Shown: positions 1 through 9,306, counted from the stretch's first letter. The stretch is DNA of 64,000 bases from Mycobacterium sp. (GCA_025965895.1 JAOPWC010000005.1:1-64000); one strand, 5' to 3'. The notes: generated from the letters alone by a model not told the origin. Numbers and translations are program-made.

Positions 1-535
1 GCCGCCACCAAAACCGCCGCCAGCCCCCACACCCGCCAGACCACCCAGCCCAGCGCCACCACCAAGCTCAGCGCCGCCACCGACACCGCCGCCCAACTCA
101 GCGCCACCACCCAGGCCGGCACCAAAACCACCACCCAGCTCAGCGCCACCACCAAGCTCAGCGCCACCACCGACACCACCGCCCAGCCCAGCGCCACCAC
201 CCAGGCCGGCACCAAAACCACCACCCAGCTCAGCGCCACCACCCAGGCCGGCACCAAAACCACCACCCAGCTCCGCGCCACCACCAAGCTCAGCGCCGCC
301 ACCGACACCGCCGCCCAACTCAGCGCCACCACCCAGGCCGGCGCCAAAACCACCACCCAGCTCCGCGCCACCACCAAGCTCAGCGCCGCCACCGACACCA
401 CCACCCAGCTCCGCGCCACCACCAAGCTCAGCGCCACCACCAAAACCACCGCCCAGCTCAGCACCGCCACCGAGGCCGGCACCGAAACCACCACCCAGGC
501 CGGCGCCACCGCCCAGACCGGCGTCGCCGCCAAAC
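1..535 (-). repeat. imperfect tandem repeat encoding Gly-rich [15 protein letters not shown] units
   Basis: The first 535 bases are built from a few recurring blocks (on the plus strand, for example CAGCTCAGCGCCACCACC and CAGGCCGGCACCAAAACC) shuffled in variable order. They all keep the reading frame of the iniB-like gene, so this is a coding minisatellite. Such tracts are prone to copy-number change and to short-read assembly error, so the exact number of units here should be treated with care. Confidence 0.85.
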
Positions 536-858
536 AGACCCGCCAGTGAAGTACCACCGTCACCGTCTGGCTGGAAAGTGTCGTTGCCGAATGATGCGCC
601 CGAGGGGGCGTCGAAGGTCGATTCGGAGGGTGGGGCGAAGCCGAACTGGTTGGAGACTGCTTGCTGCAGACCGGAGATCGGATCGCCGTCGCCAAGAGCC
701 AGCCCTGGTATCGCACTGGTGGCCACGGACTGCAGCTGCGCAGGGCTGACGTCGGACAGGCCGGCATCGGCAAGTGTTGCCTGGGGGTCCGCGACGAACG
801 CCTGGGCGGCGTTTTGATTGCGGAAAAGGTCAAGGATGAAGCTGAGCACGGGGGTCAT
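1..858 (-). CDS. IniB N-terminal domain protein with glycine-rich repeat tract (3' end outside window)
   Basis: Reading leftwards from an ATG at 858 (AAAGG eight bases upstream) there are 286 codons with no stop, so the gene runs off the window. Residues 1 to about 75 ([15 protein letters not shown]..., with AAQAFVADP and [10 protein letters not shown]) match the N-terminal domain of IniB, the first product of the isoniazid-inducible iniBAC operon in M. tuberculosis. A linker rich in D, S and G follows. From about residue 106 onward the protein is almost wholly glycine, with recurring [15 protein letters not shown] and GVGGG units. IniB-type proteins are cell-envelope-stress proteins of unresolved mechanism. 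Whether iniA/iniC-like dynamin genes follow lies beyond the left edge. Confidence 0.85.
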   Translation of the reverse strand, partial: MTPVLSFILDLFRNQNAAQAFVADPQATLADAGLSDVSPAQLQSVATSAIPGLALGDGDPISGLQQAVSNQFGFAPPSESTFDAPSGASFGNDTFQPDGDGGTSLAGLFGGDAGLGGGAGLGGGFGAGLGGGAELGGGFGGGAELGGGAELGGGVGGGAELGGGAELGGGFGAGLGGGAELGGGVGGGAELGGGAELGGGFGAGLGGGAELGGGFGAGLGGGAGLGGGVGGGAELGGGAELGGGFGAGLGGGAELGGGVGGGAELGGGAGLGGLAGVGAGGGFGGG

Positions 859-1863
859 CTGCAGCGCCTTTCTCGTTTATCGGAGAGCTCGTCGCCGGAC
901 TCACGCGGTGATCTGTAGCCACAGTATGGAGAAGGCTCCAGGCCCCGACACGGGGTCAGCACCCCTGCCGGATGGGGGCGGTTCTGGGGTATGTCAGCAA
1001 TCTCGGCTAGGGGATTAGGGGATTTGCAGGGGAAGGCCAGGGTGCTACTAGCTTGGCACTATCTCAGCATGCGGCATGTAGGTCGACGCAAGCCACCGAG
1101 CCAGAACGCCAACTGGAACGTTCCCCCGATTCAGTGTTCTACCGGCAGGGATACTTGGTCTCCCGGCTCTTCTGCTGGCTCGATGCGGCGCTTCTCATCG
1201 AACTCGGCACTGGCTGCGTGGCAGGTGTTTCACGAAGGCGCGCACGTAGCCACAAACGCACGGGCCTGAAGCCGTTGAACATGCCCGGACGCCAGGGTGG
1301 CTGACCTACGACCGCCGCCCTCGAGATACCGATTCAGTAACGCCGGTGACGAAGTGTAGAGTCACCGACCACCTCACGAAGCACGCACAGTGCGGTTGCC
1401 ATGTGGCGACATTGGCGTCACCGATTTGGAATGGTTGGCGGAGTTAGGCTCAATATCTCCACTGCCCCGGCGCCTATGCCATTGGCGAGCGCTTATCCGT
1501 TGACGTGACCTTTGCGCAATGGGCACAGCCAATAATGAACGCGGACAAAATCATATCGGTTGGCCCGGCCTCGGAGGTATCAAAATCGACTGTGGCACAT
1601 CTGGGTGTCGCAAGCGCACTACCACGACCACCGTCGGCGGCCTGGCAATTCGTCGAGGCGACGCCACGTCGCGGAATCGTCTGCCCGCGAAGCCAACGCA
1701 GATGAGCACGAAGCCGATGACGAGTAGCCATGAACGTATGCCCTGGAACTATTCCCACCGGTCGCGGAGCGCCCGCAAGTCAAAGGGAGGTGCGGCGGGA
1801 TCAAGCTTGCCGCCGCATTCCCAACACCTGGTCTGAACCAGACGTGTCGCGGCCCATGCCGTA
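859..1863. other. 1-kb stretch without a convincing gene
   Basis: No frame here gives a recognisable protein. The open frames found are short, overlapping and compositionally unlike the neighbouring genes. The part next to the iniB-like start must hold its promoter; a CATACT-like -10 candidate near 925 on the minus strand is weak. An exact 8-bp tandem direct repeat (TAGGGGAT twice, 1008-1023) lies about 150 bases upstream of the iniB-like start and could be a regulator site. Confidence 0.5.
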
Positions 1864-2775
1864 TCAGTCGAGCGGGTACACCACCCCGGTCAGCTCCTCG
1901 GAGACCGCCCATAGTCGGCGCTGCAGGTTCGCGTCGTAGGACTGGTCGCTGGATGCCACTACCTTCGGATAGCCGCGCGTTCCGCCCAGACCGTCAGGTC
2001 CGAAGTACTGGGCGCCCAGCACGCCGGGGTCAGTCGCGGCCCGCAGCGTAGGCAGCGCGCCCATGTCCGCGCCCTGGAACAGCGGCGCCACCGCGGCGGT
2101 CGCCAGCCGGCCCCAAGCGGGAAGGTTGCGCATCAGTTCGGTGTCCGAGCCGCCCGGGTGCGCGGCCGCAGCGATGGTCGTGCCGCGCGGAGCCAGCCGA
2201 CGTTGAAGTTCGTAGGTGAACAGCAGGTTGGCCAGCTTGGACTGCCCGTAGGCGCCGACCCGGCTGTATCTGCGCTCCCACTGGAGATCGTCGAAATGAA
2301 TGGCGGCGCGTATGCGGTGCCCCACGCTGCTGACAGACACGACCCGCGATCCCGGTTCCCGCAGCAGGCGATCCAGCAGAAGGCCGGTCAGCGCGAAGTG
2401 ACCAAGGTGATTGGTGCCGAATTGCAGCTCGAAGCCGTCTGTGGTTGTCGACTTCGGCGTGTACATCACACCGGCGTTGTTGATCAGCAGGTCGATGCTG
2501 TCGTATTTGGACCGCAACTCGTCGGCGGCACCACGCACGGAGTTCAACGAGGCCAGGTCGAGTTCCTGCAGCGTTACGGCGGCGCCCGGGCTAGCCGTGG
2601 TGATCTTCTGGACGGCGTCCTTGCCTTTGTCGAGGTTGCGGACCGCCAGCACTACGTGCGCACCATGCGCTGCCAGCGCGGCTGCCGTCTGAAAACCGAT
2701 GCCGGTGTTGGCGCCGCTGACGACGGCGGTGCGACCGGTCTGGTCCGGAATGTCAGATGTGGTCCACTTGGCCAT
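1864..2775 (-). CDS. SDR family NAD(P)-dependent oxidoreductase
   Basis: A 303-residue short-chain dehydrogenase of the retinol-dehydrogenase/WW-domain-oxidoreductase-like subgroup common in mycobacteria. The dinucleotide motif SGANTGIG is at about residues 20-27, LLINNAG at 96-102, and the catalytic Ser near 149-150 is followed by Y176 and K180 in YGQSK. The ATG at 2775 is chosen because GGGAG lies just upstream; an in-frame TTG at 2808 is less likely. It is divergent from a TetR gene 108 bases away, which probably controls it. The substrate cannot be told from sequence; hydrophobic alcohols or ketones are usual for this subgroup. Confidence 0.9.
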   Translation of the reverse strand: MAKWTTSDIPDQTGRTAVVSGANTGIGFQTAAALAAHGAHVVLAVRNLDKGKDAVQKITTASPGAAVTLQELDLASLNSVRGAADELRSKYDSIDLLINNAGVMYTPKSTTTDGFELQFGTNHLGHFALTGLLLDRLLREPGSRVVSVSSVGHRIRAAIHFDDLQWERRYSRVGAYGQSKLANLLFTYELQRRLAPRGTTIAAAAHPGGSDTELMRNLPAWGRLATAAVAPLFQGADMGALPTLRAATDPGVLGAQYFGPDGLGGTRGYPKVVASSDQSYDANLQRRLWAVSEELTGVVYPLD

Positions 2776-2805
2776 GGGATGCTCCCAACTAGGATGTAAA
2801 CGGGG

Positions 2806-2820
2806 CAAGCGCTCCGCTTG
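2806..2820. promoter_or_regulatory. candidate TetR operator between SDR and tetR
   Basis: A perfect dyad CAAGCG-CTC-CGCTTG sits 30 bases upstream of the SDR start in the gap between the divergent SDR and TetR genes. Its position fits an autoregulatory operator. It is assigned from symmetry and position only. Confidence 0.45.
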
Positions 2821-2883
2821 ACTGCGACTATACGGAACGATCGCCCCGCTTTGTCAACGGCGGATGCGCGGAGGTGATGTGAG

Positions 2884-3444
2884 ATGGCTCAAGCGCGGCC
2901 CCTCCGTGCCGACGCGGCCCGCAATCGCGCCAGGGTGCTAGAGGTGGCCTACGAGACGTTCGCCGCTGAAGGGTTGTCCGTCCCGATCGATGAGATCGCC
3001 CGCCGGGCCGGGGTGGGCGCAGGCACCGTCTACCGGCACTTCCCCACCAAAGAGGACCTCTTCCGGGCTGTCATCCAGGATCGGCTCCAGCGCATCGTCG
3101 AGGAGGGCCATCAACTGCTCGCATCCGGGAACCCCGGCGAAGCGCTCTACATTTTTCTGCGGTCGATGGTGGCGGAGTCGGGCACCGACCGCGGTCTCGT
3201 CGAAGCCCTCGCGGGTTTTGAGATCGATATCGAGACCGCGGCTCCGCAGGCGGAGGAAGCGTTCCTTGGCCTCCTTGGCGATCTGTTGCGCGCCGCTCAG
3301 AAAGCGGGCACCGCCCGACCGGATGTCGGCGTGCCAGAGGTGAAAGCGCTTCTGGTCGGATGTCAGGCGATGCAGCGTTACAACGCCGAGTTGGCCGAGC
3401 GGGTGACCGCGGTTGTGGTGGACGGCCTGCGCACCTCGTCCTAA
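2884..3444 (+). CDS. TetR/AcrR family transcriptional regulator
   Basis: A 186-residue repressor with a canonical N-terminal TetR helix-turn-helix at about residues 14-60, including DEIARRAGVGAGTVYRHFPTKEDLF. The C-terminal ligand domain contains the QAMQRYNAE segment typical of a large actinobacterial TetR subgroup. The start is secure: GGAGGTG at 2870-2876 precedes the ATG. The gene is divergent from the SDR gene, its most likely target. The ligand is unknown. Confidence 0.93.
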   Translation: MAQARPLRADAARNRARVLEVAYETFAAEGLSVPIDEIARRAGVGAGTVYRHFPTKEDLFRAVIQDRLQRIVEEGHQLLASGNPGEALYIFLRSMVAESGTDRGLVEALAGFEIDIETAAPQAEEAFLGLLGDLLRAAQKAGTARPDVGVPEVKALLVGCQAMQRYNAELAERVTAVVVDGLRTSS

Positions 3445-3616
3445 CTGTCGCGGAGCGCTACGCCGAGGCCGTAGCGACAGACCGCGTCCGTCTGAGGGCC
3501 AGCAGGGCGGGCGGTCTGCCCAGAACGGCCGAATCGGCGCGACGAGACCCAAACCCCACCGGGCTCTTCGTCGCTGCGCCGGAACTTGTTATAGCTGTCG
3601 AGCGATAGAATTTGGC

Positions 3617-5092
3617 ATGAGCGACGCTGAGGCGCAGGATGCCGTTGGGCTGGAGCTCTTCGATCTGTCGCCCGATCTAATGTGCCTCGCGACAGTGGAC
3701 GGCTACTTCAAGCGGGTGAATCACGCGTTCGAGAAGACCCTCGGCTACCCCATCGAAGAACTGACATCCCGGCCGTTCTTCGACTTCGTTCACCCTGACG
3801 ATCTGGAGCGGACGCGTGCCGCGTTAGCGACACTGGAGAGTGGCGGCGAACTTCACGAGTTCGAGAACCGCTACATCTGCCGAGACGGTTCCATCCGATG
3901 CCTGCAATGGAATTGCCGGCCGGAGCCCACCAAGGGCCTCGTTGCCGCGGCGGCCCGGGACGTCACCGACAGCCGCGCTCGAAAGGAGCACGCGGCGCTG
4001 CGGCGGGTCGCGACGGTGGTGGCGCATGGCGGAGAACCCTCCGAGGTATTGAAAGCGGTCGCCAACGAGGTGGCGTGCCTGCTGGGGGCTGACATGACGT
4101 TGATCGGCCGGTACGGAGCCGACGCGACGTTCACCTATCTCGTGTCGGGTGGTCGACTGCCAACGACTGAGCTTGCGGCTCGGCTGACGCTCGGCGGCAA
4201 CAACCTCGTCTCCACTATTTTCAGCTGCGGTCAATCAACGTCCATGAGCTATGACAACGCGTCCGGGCCCATAGCGGCGTTCGCCCAGAAGCTCGGTATC
4301 CGCAACGCAGTCGGAACGCCGATCACCGTGGACGACCGGATCTGGGGCGCGATGCTTGCCGGTTGGACACAGCCCCGGGAGCTCACATCCGAAACGGTGG
4401 ACCATCTCGCAGAGATCACCGAGTTGGTCGCGACAGCCATCGCCAACGCCGAGAGCCGCACGGCGCTGGTCGAGTCGCGCGCCCGGGTCGTCGCAGCCGG
4501 CGACGACACCCGTCGGCGCATCGAACATGATCTCCACGACGGAGCCCAGCAGCGGCTGGTCACACTGTCGCTCAAGCTCCGATCGCACCAGTCAAGGATC
4601 CCTGCAGACGTTGCGGAGCTGTTTGGCGACATCGACTCCGAGCTCGGGGAGATCCTCGACGAGCTCCGTGAACTGTCCCACGGCATCCATCCTGCCGCTC
4701 TCACGCGCGGGGGGCTCGGACCGGCGCTGAGGGACCTTGCGCGCCGGGCTCCTATCCCGGCGACCGTCAACGTGCGATTGTCCAGGCGCCCGCCGCAACG
4801 AATTGAGGTCGCTGTGTACTTCATCGTCGCTGAGGCACTGACAAACGTTGCCAAACACGCGCACGCGTCCGAGGTCCTTGTCGATGTGGAGGCAATCGAC
4901 GGAGTGGTTCGAGCGTCCGTTTCCGATGACGGGGTCGGCGGAGCCAACCCGTCGCGCGGCTCAGGGCTTCTGGGCCTCCGAGACCGCGTCGAATCGCTCG
5001 GCGGCACGATGTCGCTGGCCAGCCCCTCCCGCGGAACCACCCTCGCCATCGAGCTTCCGATAAATCACGAGGAGCTCACCGCGTTGCGGTGA
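3617..5092 (+). CDS. PAS-GAF sensor histidine kinase (NarL-partner type)
   Basis: A 491-residue cytoplasmic sensor kinase with no membrane segment. A PAS domain (about 15-120, with [12 protein letters not shown]) is followed by a GAF domain (about 130-280), a HisKA_3 dimerisation region with the phospho-acceptor H307 in [15 protein letters not shown], and an HATPase_c domain with N410 in the N box ([10 protein letters not shown]) and the G-box residues DDGVGG at 437-442. The frame is open upstream, but the ATG at 3617 starts just before the conserved region. The ribosome site is weak. HisKA_3 kinases normally pair with LuxR/NarL-type regulators; none is adjacent, so this is an orphan. It ends convergently, overlapping the methyltransferase by 17 bases. 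Confidence 0.9.
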   Translation: MSDAEAQDAVGLELFDLSPDLMCLATVDGYFKRVNHAFEKTLGYPIEELTSRPFFDFVHPDDLERTRAALATLESGGELHEFENRYICRDGSIRCLQWNCRPEPTKGLVAAAARDVTDSRARKEHAALRRVATVVAHGGEPSEVLKAVANEVACLLGADMTLIGRYGADATFTYLVSGGRLPTTELAARLTLGGNNLVSTIFSCGQSTSMSYDNASGPIAAFAQKLGIRNAVGTPITVDDRIWGAMLAGWTQPRELTSETVDHLAEITELVATAIANAESRTALVESRARVVAAGDDTRRRIEHDLHDGAQQRLVTLSLKLRSHQSRIPADVAELFGDIDSELGEILDELRELSHGIHPAALTRGGLGPALRDLARRAPIPATVNVRLSRRPPQRIEVAVYFIVAEALTNVAKHAHASEVLVDVEAIDGVVRASVSDDGVGGANPSRGSGLLGLRDRVESLGGTMSLASPSRGTTLAIELPINHEELTALR

Positions 5093-5984
5093 CGTAGAGG
5101 ATTGAGGCAGGCCCCAGGTCAAGGTCGCCGCCCTGCAGCGGAGGCAACGCGGCGGCAGCGAACAAGTCCTCCAGAGTGGCTACGACCGTATCCCAGTGAT
5201 GTGCCTGCAGGTAGTTCGCCACATCGTGGTGATCGCCGGAGTAGGTGAGATCGGTGGCGTCGATGTCCACGCCGTGATCCCGCCAGCGATTAATGACAGC
5301 CACCATCCGCTCCCGCATCTCATCGGACTGACCCACCAGTGAGCCGTAATCGCCGGCGAACCGGCTGCCGGGCGCGCTGAGCGCGGTGATGTTGTCCAGC
5401 AGCCGATCCTCCGCCTCGGGCGGCAAAAACCCGATCATCAGTCCCTCCGCATTCCACGCAGTTGGTTGGGTGCCGTCAAAACCGGCCTGCCGCAGCGCCG
5501 CCGGCCAGTCCTGACGAAGATCGATGCTCACCGTGCGACGATCGGCCGCCGGCGCAGCACCGAGATTGGCCAATGTCTCGGTCTTGAACGCAATGACCTC
5601 TGGTTGATCGATCTCGTAAACCGTCGTTCCTGCCGGCCAGGGCAGCCGATAGGCACGGGAATCCAGCCCAGACGCGACGATGACCGCCTGGCGGATCCCC
5701 GCCGCAGACGCATCCGCGAAGAAGTCGTCGAAAAACTGTGTGCGGGCGGCAAAATTGTCGGTCATCCGGTCAAACCCGGCGGCTGTGCCTGCATCGGCGA
5801 AGTCCACCTCACCGGCGGCCATTCGGTTAAAGAAGTCCAAACCCACCGCACGCACGAGCGGCTCGGCGAACGGGTCATTGATCACCGCTCTCCGGGTGGC
5901 AGCGGCCCTGGCGGCGGCGACCATTGTTGCGGTGGCTCCCACGCTGGTAGCCAGGTCCCAGGTGTCGCTGTCGGTGCGTGCCAT
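5076..5984 (-). CDS. class I SAM-dependent methyltransferase (TIGR00027 family)
   Basis: A 302-residue member of the mycobacterial TIGR00027/leucine-carboxyl-methyltransferase-like family, which has many paralogues per genome. The SAM-binding region [16 protein letters not shown] is at about residues 101-116, followed by the acidic ribose-binding stretch YEIDQPEV at 123-130. The N-terminal pattern ([14 protein letters not shown]) and the segment FFNRMAAGE are family signatures. The ATG at 5984 has AAGGAG upstream. The target molecule is unknown for nearly all members. It is convergent with the histidine kinase. Confidence 0.92.
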   Translation of the reverse strand: MARTDSDTWDLATSVGATATMVAAARAAATRRAVINDPFAEPLVRAVGLDFFNRMAAGEVDFADAGTAAGFDRMTDNFAARTQFFDDFFADASAAGIRQAVIVASGLDSRAYRLPWPAGTTVYEIDQPEVIAFKTETLANLGAAPAADRRTVSIDLRQDWPAALRQAGFDGTQPTAWNAEGLMIGFLPPEAEDRLLDNITALSAPGSRFAGDYGSLVGQSDEMRERMVAVINRWRDHGVDIDATDLTYSGDHHDVANYLQAHHWDTVVATLEDLFAAAALPPLQGGDLDLGPASILYVTATR

Positions 5985-6295
5985 CTGCGCTCCTTAACTG
6001 GTTGATGCCATTCTTGCTGTTGCAACTCGATCGGGTCATCGCCCACAGTCGCTGGACCGAACCGTTCGTGGTCCTGGCCGGCGCGCTTGCCGGCTAGCAA
6101 GCCGTCCGCAATCGTCTTCGGCAACGAGAAATTACAGCTGGCAGGTATGCCGAGACTCTGGGTGGCAGGGGGGCGCGATAGGCGTCAGCGGTGACGACTT
6201 GGGCTGGCTCAGCCGGAAATGTGGCATTTGCATCGCTGCACCCGGCACCTCGCGGACACCAAATGTGCTCTGCCCGTCTTGATCGGAATATTCGG
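5985..6295. other. intergenic region upstream of the crp paralogue
   Basis: No gene is recognised in these 311 bases. A small dyad CTTGC-N6-GCAAG lies near 6088-6103. The stretch 6179-6206 resembles 8091-8118 downstream of the thioesterase (22 of 28 positions identical by eye). The reading frame of the crp paralogue is open from a GTG at 6191, so part of this region could be coding if that start is used. Confidence 0.4.
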
Positions 6296-7141
6296 ATGCC
6301 CATCGACCGAGCATTGTTTGACGCCTGCCTGGTTGCGCCCGGCAGATTCGAGACCTCCTGGCTGGACGGCCGGCCGCAGACGTACCGTCTCGACTACCTC
6401 GAGCGCGATGGCGTCGATGGCGTCGATGACGTCGATGACAATCCCTTGTGGCCGCGACGACGTGACGTCGAGGACATCCTGGCAAGGGCGGGCTTATTCC
6501 AGGCCGTGGAGCCTAGCGCAGTCTCGGCGCTCACCACGCGATTGCATCCAGTCGAATTCCCGCGCGGCCATGCGATATTCGACGAAGGACAACCCGGTGA
6601 CCGTCTCTACATCATCATTTCGGGCAAGGTGAAGATCGGCCGCCGCGCCCCCGACGGCCGAGAGAAACTGCTGACGATCATGGGCCCGTCGGACATGTTC
6701 GGCGAATTGTCGATATTCGACCCCGGTCCGCGCACGTCGAGCGCGACCGCGATCACCGAGGTCTGCGCGGTGCCGATGGATCGCGAGGCGTTGCGCGCCT
6801 GGATCGCTGACCGTCCCGAAATCACCGAGCGACTATTGCGTGTGCTGGCCCGCCGCCTGCGCCGCACCAACGACAACGTGGCCGATCTGATCTTCACCGA
6901 CGTGGCCGGCCGGGTCGCCAAGCAGCTGTTGCAGCTCGCGCAGCGCTTCGGCACTCAGGAAGGTGGCGCGTTGCGGGTCAACCATGACCTCACCCAGGAG
7001 GAGATCGCTCAGCTGGTCGGGGCGTCACGCGAAACCGTGAACAAGGCGCTCGCCGACTTCGTCCACCGCGGCTGGATCACGTTGGAGGGCAAGAGCGTGC
7101 TGATATCTGACTCCGAACGACTCGCCAGGCGCGCGCGGTAG
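6296..7141 (+). CDS. Crp/Fnr family cAMP-responsive regulator, paralogue with N-terminal extension
   Basis: From about residue 61 ([10 protein letters not shown]...) to the end the protein is very close to the mycobacterial cAMP receptor protein as I remember it (Rv3676, 224 aa). It keeps the phosphate-binding cassette [18 protein letters not shown] and the C-terminal winged helix with [20 protein letters not shown]. What is unusual is an extension of about 57 residues before the usual start, ending in a 9-bp repeat encoding [11 protein letters not shown]. The start is uncertain: ATG 6296 is chosen, GTG 6191 is possible, and a TTG at 6446 would give an almost normal-length Crp. It is probably a second, duplicated Crp in this genome. 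Confidence 0.88.
   Translation: MPIDRALFDACLVAPGRFETSWLDGRPQTYRLDYLERDGVDGVDDVDDNPLWPRRRDVEDILARAGLFQAVEPSAVSALTTRLHPVEFPRGHAIFDEGQPGDRLYIIISGKVKIGRRAPDGREKLLTIMGPSDMFGELSIFDPGPRTSSATAITEVCAVPMDREALRAWIADRPEITERLLRVLARRLRRTNDNVADLIFTDVAGRVAKQLLQLAQRFGTQEGGALRVNHDLTQEEIAQLVGASRETVNKALADFVHRGWITLEGKSVLISDSERLARRAR
6407..6439 (+). repeat. 9-bp tandem repeat in the crp paralogue leader
   Basis: GATGGCGTC occurs twice, then GATGACGTC, then GATGAC: about 3.7 copies of a 9-base unit starting at 6407. It is in frame and would encode an acidic DGV/DDV run just upstream of the point where similarity to ordinary Crp begins. Confidence 0.8.
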
Positions 7142-7327
7142 CGCAAGCATGCCGTTGCGCCCATCGCGAACGTTGATGGCGCGCGCCACGTATCAAGATG
7201 AAAGGCTCGGGGCAGCAACTGTCGCGGGCGCGGTCGGAAGGAGGGCTCTGCACTGACACTGGATAAAACACTGATGCCTGTTCCCGACGGCCATCCCGCC
7301 GTGTTCGAGCGCGAGTAGCCGCTACGG

Positions 7328-8047
7328 GTGGCAGATATTGACCGTTACGGCCGCCTGCGCCTCGATGCCGCCACTAGGCATATCCAGGATATCGGCCAGG
7401 ACCAACTGCGTGAGTTGGGTTTTGAGCCCGTACACCCGCTGTGGGTCGTGCGGCGCACGATGATCGACGTGATCAGGCCGATCCAGTTCTCCGACATGCT
7501 GCGGATAAGACGCTGGTGCTCAGCCACTTCCACACGGTGGTGCGAGAAGCGGGTACGCATCGACGGCCGCAAGGGCGGGCTAATCGAATCCGAGGCGTTT
7601 TGGATCAACATCAACCCGGACACGATGACGCCGTCGCGCATCAGCGACGACTTCCTAGAAGGCTTGCGTCGCACCACCGACGTCGAGCGGTTGCGGTGGA
7701 AGGCCTACCTCAAAGGCGGCACTCGCGATGACGCTACACACGTCCATGAATACCCGGTGCGGGTCACCGACATCGACTTGTTCAACCATATGAACAACTC
7801 CGTGTACTGGAGCGCTGTCGAGGACTACCTGTCCAGCACACCAGAATTGCTGCACGTACCTCTGCGGATCACTATCGAACACGAGGCGCCGGTCGCGCTC
7901 GGCGACAAGTTGGAAATCATGGCTCATCGCCATCCGGCCGGTACCACCGACCAGTTCGGTTCGGCATTGATCGACCGGGCCATCACAACGCTCACCTACG
8001 CAGTCGGCGACGAAACCAAAGCGATCGCTTCGATATTCGCCCTGTAA
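7328..8047 (+). CDS. acyl-ACP thioesterase domain protein with interrupted 5' end
   Basis: A double-hotdog acyl-ACP thioesterase related to mycobacterial Rv2001-type proteins: HIQDIGQDQLRELGFEPVHPLW near the start, RRWCSATSTRWCEKRVRI in the middle, and VRVTDIDLFNHMNNSVYWSAVEDYL opening the second hotdog with its N-x-x-HMNN motif. The open frame begins at a GTG at 7328. Upstream in the same frame lie LTLDKTLMPVPDGHPAVFERE, then TAG at 7316-7318, then PLRV. The amber codon falls where relatives have Trp, so the native gene began near 7253-7274 (GAAGGAGG at 7237-7244). The 239-residue product loses part of the first strand. It may be a pseudogene or a shortened protein. Confidence 0.8.
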   Translation: MADIDRYGRLRLDAATRHIQDIGQDQLRELGFEPVHPLWVVRRTMIDVIRPIQFSDMLRIRRWCSATSTRWCEKRVRIDGRKGGLIESEAFWININPDTMTPSRISDDFLEGLRRTTDVERLRWKAYLKGGTRDDATHVHEYPVRVTDIDLFNHMNNSVYWSAVEDYLSSTPELLHVPLRITIEHEAPVALGDKLEIMAHRHPAGTTDQFGSALIDRAITTLTYAVGDETKAIASIFAL

Positions 8048-8538
8048 GACCCGTCAGGCAGGCGAGATACTGGCTGGCAGGCTGGCCTTGTAGGCGCTAG
8101 CGGGGACGACTTCGGTTTGTTGAAAGGCAATTGTTGACATTGGGCGCAGTGAGATCGGTCCTTGATCGGCGGATCCGTTGGGAGCGACTACACATGACAT
8201 CACTTGTGTGCATCTTCAGCCTGTTGGTCCTCGTCAGCTGCTTACGTATGCAACTTAGTCACCAAGCCAGGAACAGGCGCGACAACGGGCATGGCCGAAG
8301 CGATTGACCGCTCACACGGCTGCCGCGGCTTCGCTGAGCCCCGAGCGCGGGCTGTCAGGCCCGTGAGTCCGGGCCTTCACCGACGGTGCAGGCGTTGGTG
8401 TGGCATGGACGGCGGGGCCCGAGCCGCAGCCGCAGCACCTGTCGATACCGCGCTTCCGGCCAAGGGATCCTGTCGACATAATCCATAAGTGCTCGGGAAA
8501 GGCACTTTAAGCTTACTTGCCTCAACGGCATAGAAGGT
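8048..8538. other. non-coding or decayed stretch after the thioesterase
   Basis: No recognisable protein in these 491 bases. The segment 8091-8118 resembles 6179-6206 upstream of the crp paralogue. A 37-codon frame at 8194-8307 begins with a hydrophobic stretch and has GGGAG upstream, but nothing else supports it as a gene. Confidence 0.4.
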
Positions 8539-9279
8539 TCAGCCGCGAGCCCCGAGCGTGCAGCGTTCGATGAGGATCGCAGCCAGTCGTTGCGGATGGC
8601 TGATCATCACATCGTGGCAGGCTTCGATCGCCACGATTGTGTCAACGCCGCCCAGGGCCTTGATGCTGACGCACTGGGAGTTAACCGACAGCGCTCGGTC
8701 CCGCGTCGTGAGAATCCACGTCCGCGGCACATCTTCCGGTAGACCGCTGCGGTCGATCGGTTCGGTAAGCACATTGCTGGATTCCGGGCACAGACATGAA
8801 GTTGTGAATCTGCGCTGCTCGCGCGTCATGCCGTTGCAGAACATGAATCGAGCTGCTACGGCAGGGAATGTGGCAAACTTCGCGACGGCGGCCCGCCTGG
8901 CCACCACCGCCAGTGGCCCTCGGAGCGAGTCGACAAGCGCCATTCCCTGATCCGGGATAAACGCCGCTGCCAGAATCATCTCGCGTACTCGTGGCGCGCC
9001 AACCTTCGTGACGACGCCGGGAACGGTCAATCCCGCCATGGAATGTCCCACCACCACAACGTCACCCAAGCCGGCGTCGTCGATGTCGGCCACCACGGAG
9101 TCCACCCAGTCGGTCACGGTAACGGTCTCCAAATCCCCGGGCTTGTTTCCGTGACCCGGCAGGTCGACGGCCAAAACCCGTAGTTCAGGCGCTTGCCTCT
9201 TCAGTTCGGCAACGGTGGGTTCCCAGCAGGCGCCGGTGTGTTCACCGCCCGGTACCAGTACGAGATCAGGGAGTGCCAT
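8539..9279 (-). CDS. alpha/beta fold hydrolase (esterase EstC-like)
   Basis: A 246-residue alpha/beta hydrolase of the small plant-hydroxynitrile-lyase/salicylate-esterase-like type. The oxyanion segment LVPGGEHTGACWEP is at about 8-21, the nucleophile S80 is in VVVGHSMAG, and the candidate catalytic H222 is in EACHDVM near the C-terminus. No signal peptide or membrane segment is seen, so it should be cytoplasmic. The substrate cannot be predicted. It is followed on the same strand, after a short gap, by the broken nitroreductase locus that lies upstream of it. Confidence 0.88.
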   Translation of the reverse strand: MALPDLVLVPGGEHTGACWEPTVAELKRQAPELRVLAVDLPGHGNKPGDLETVTVTDWVDSVVADIDDAGLGDVVVVGHSMAGLTVPGVVTKVGAPRVREMILAAAFIPDQGMALVDSLRGPLAVVARRAAVAKFATFPAVAARFMFCNGMTREQRRFTTSCLCPESSNVLTEPIDRSGLPEDVPRTWILTTRDRALSVNSQCVSIKALGGVDTIVAIEACHDVMISHPQRLAAILIERCTLGARG

Positions 9280-9306
9280 CGCTCAAAGTGACCGTGTACG
9301 AGCGCA

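Noticed and set aside
1..535. Regular repeats that could be taken for a CRISPR array or a non-coding satellite
   Set aside because: There are no unique spacers, the units are of variable order, and all keep one open frame on the minus strand joined to an IniB-type domain.
1474..1836. Overlapping frames of about 95-105 codons on both strands in the gap before the SDR gene
   Set aside because: None has a ribosome site or protein-like composition, and they overlap one another.
8194..8307. A 37-codon frame with a hydrophobic start and GGGAG upstream
   Set aside because: Too short, no homologue known to me, and the region around it looks non-coding.
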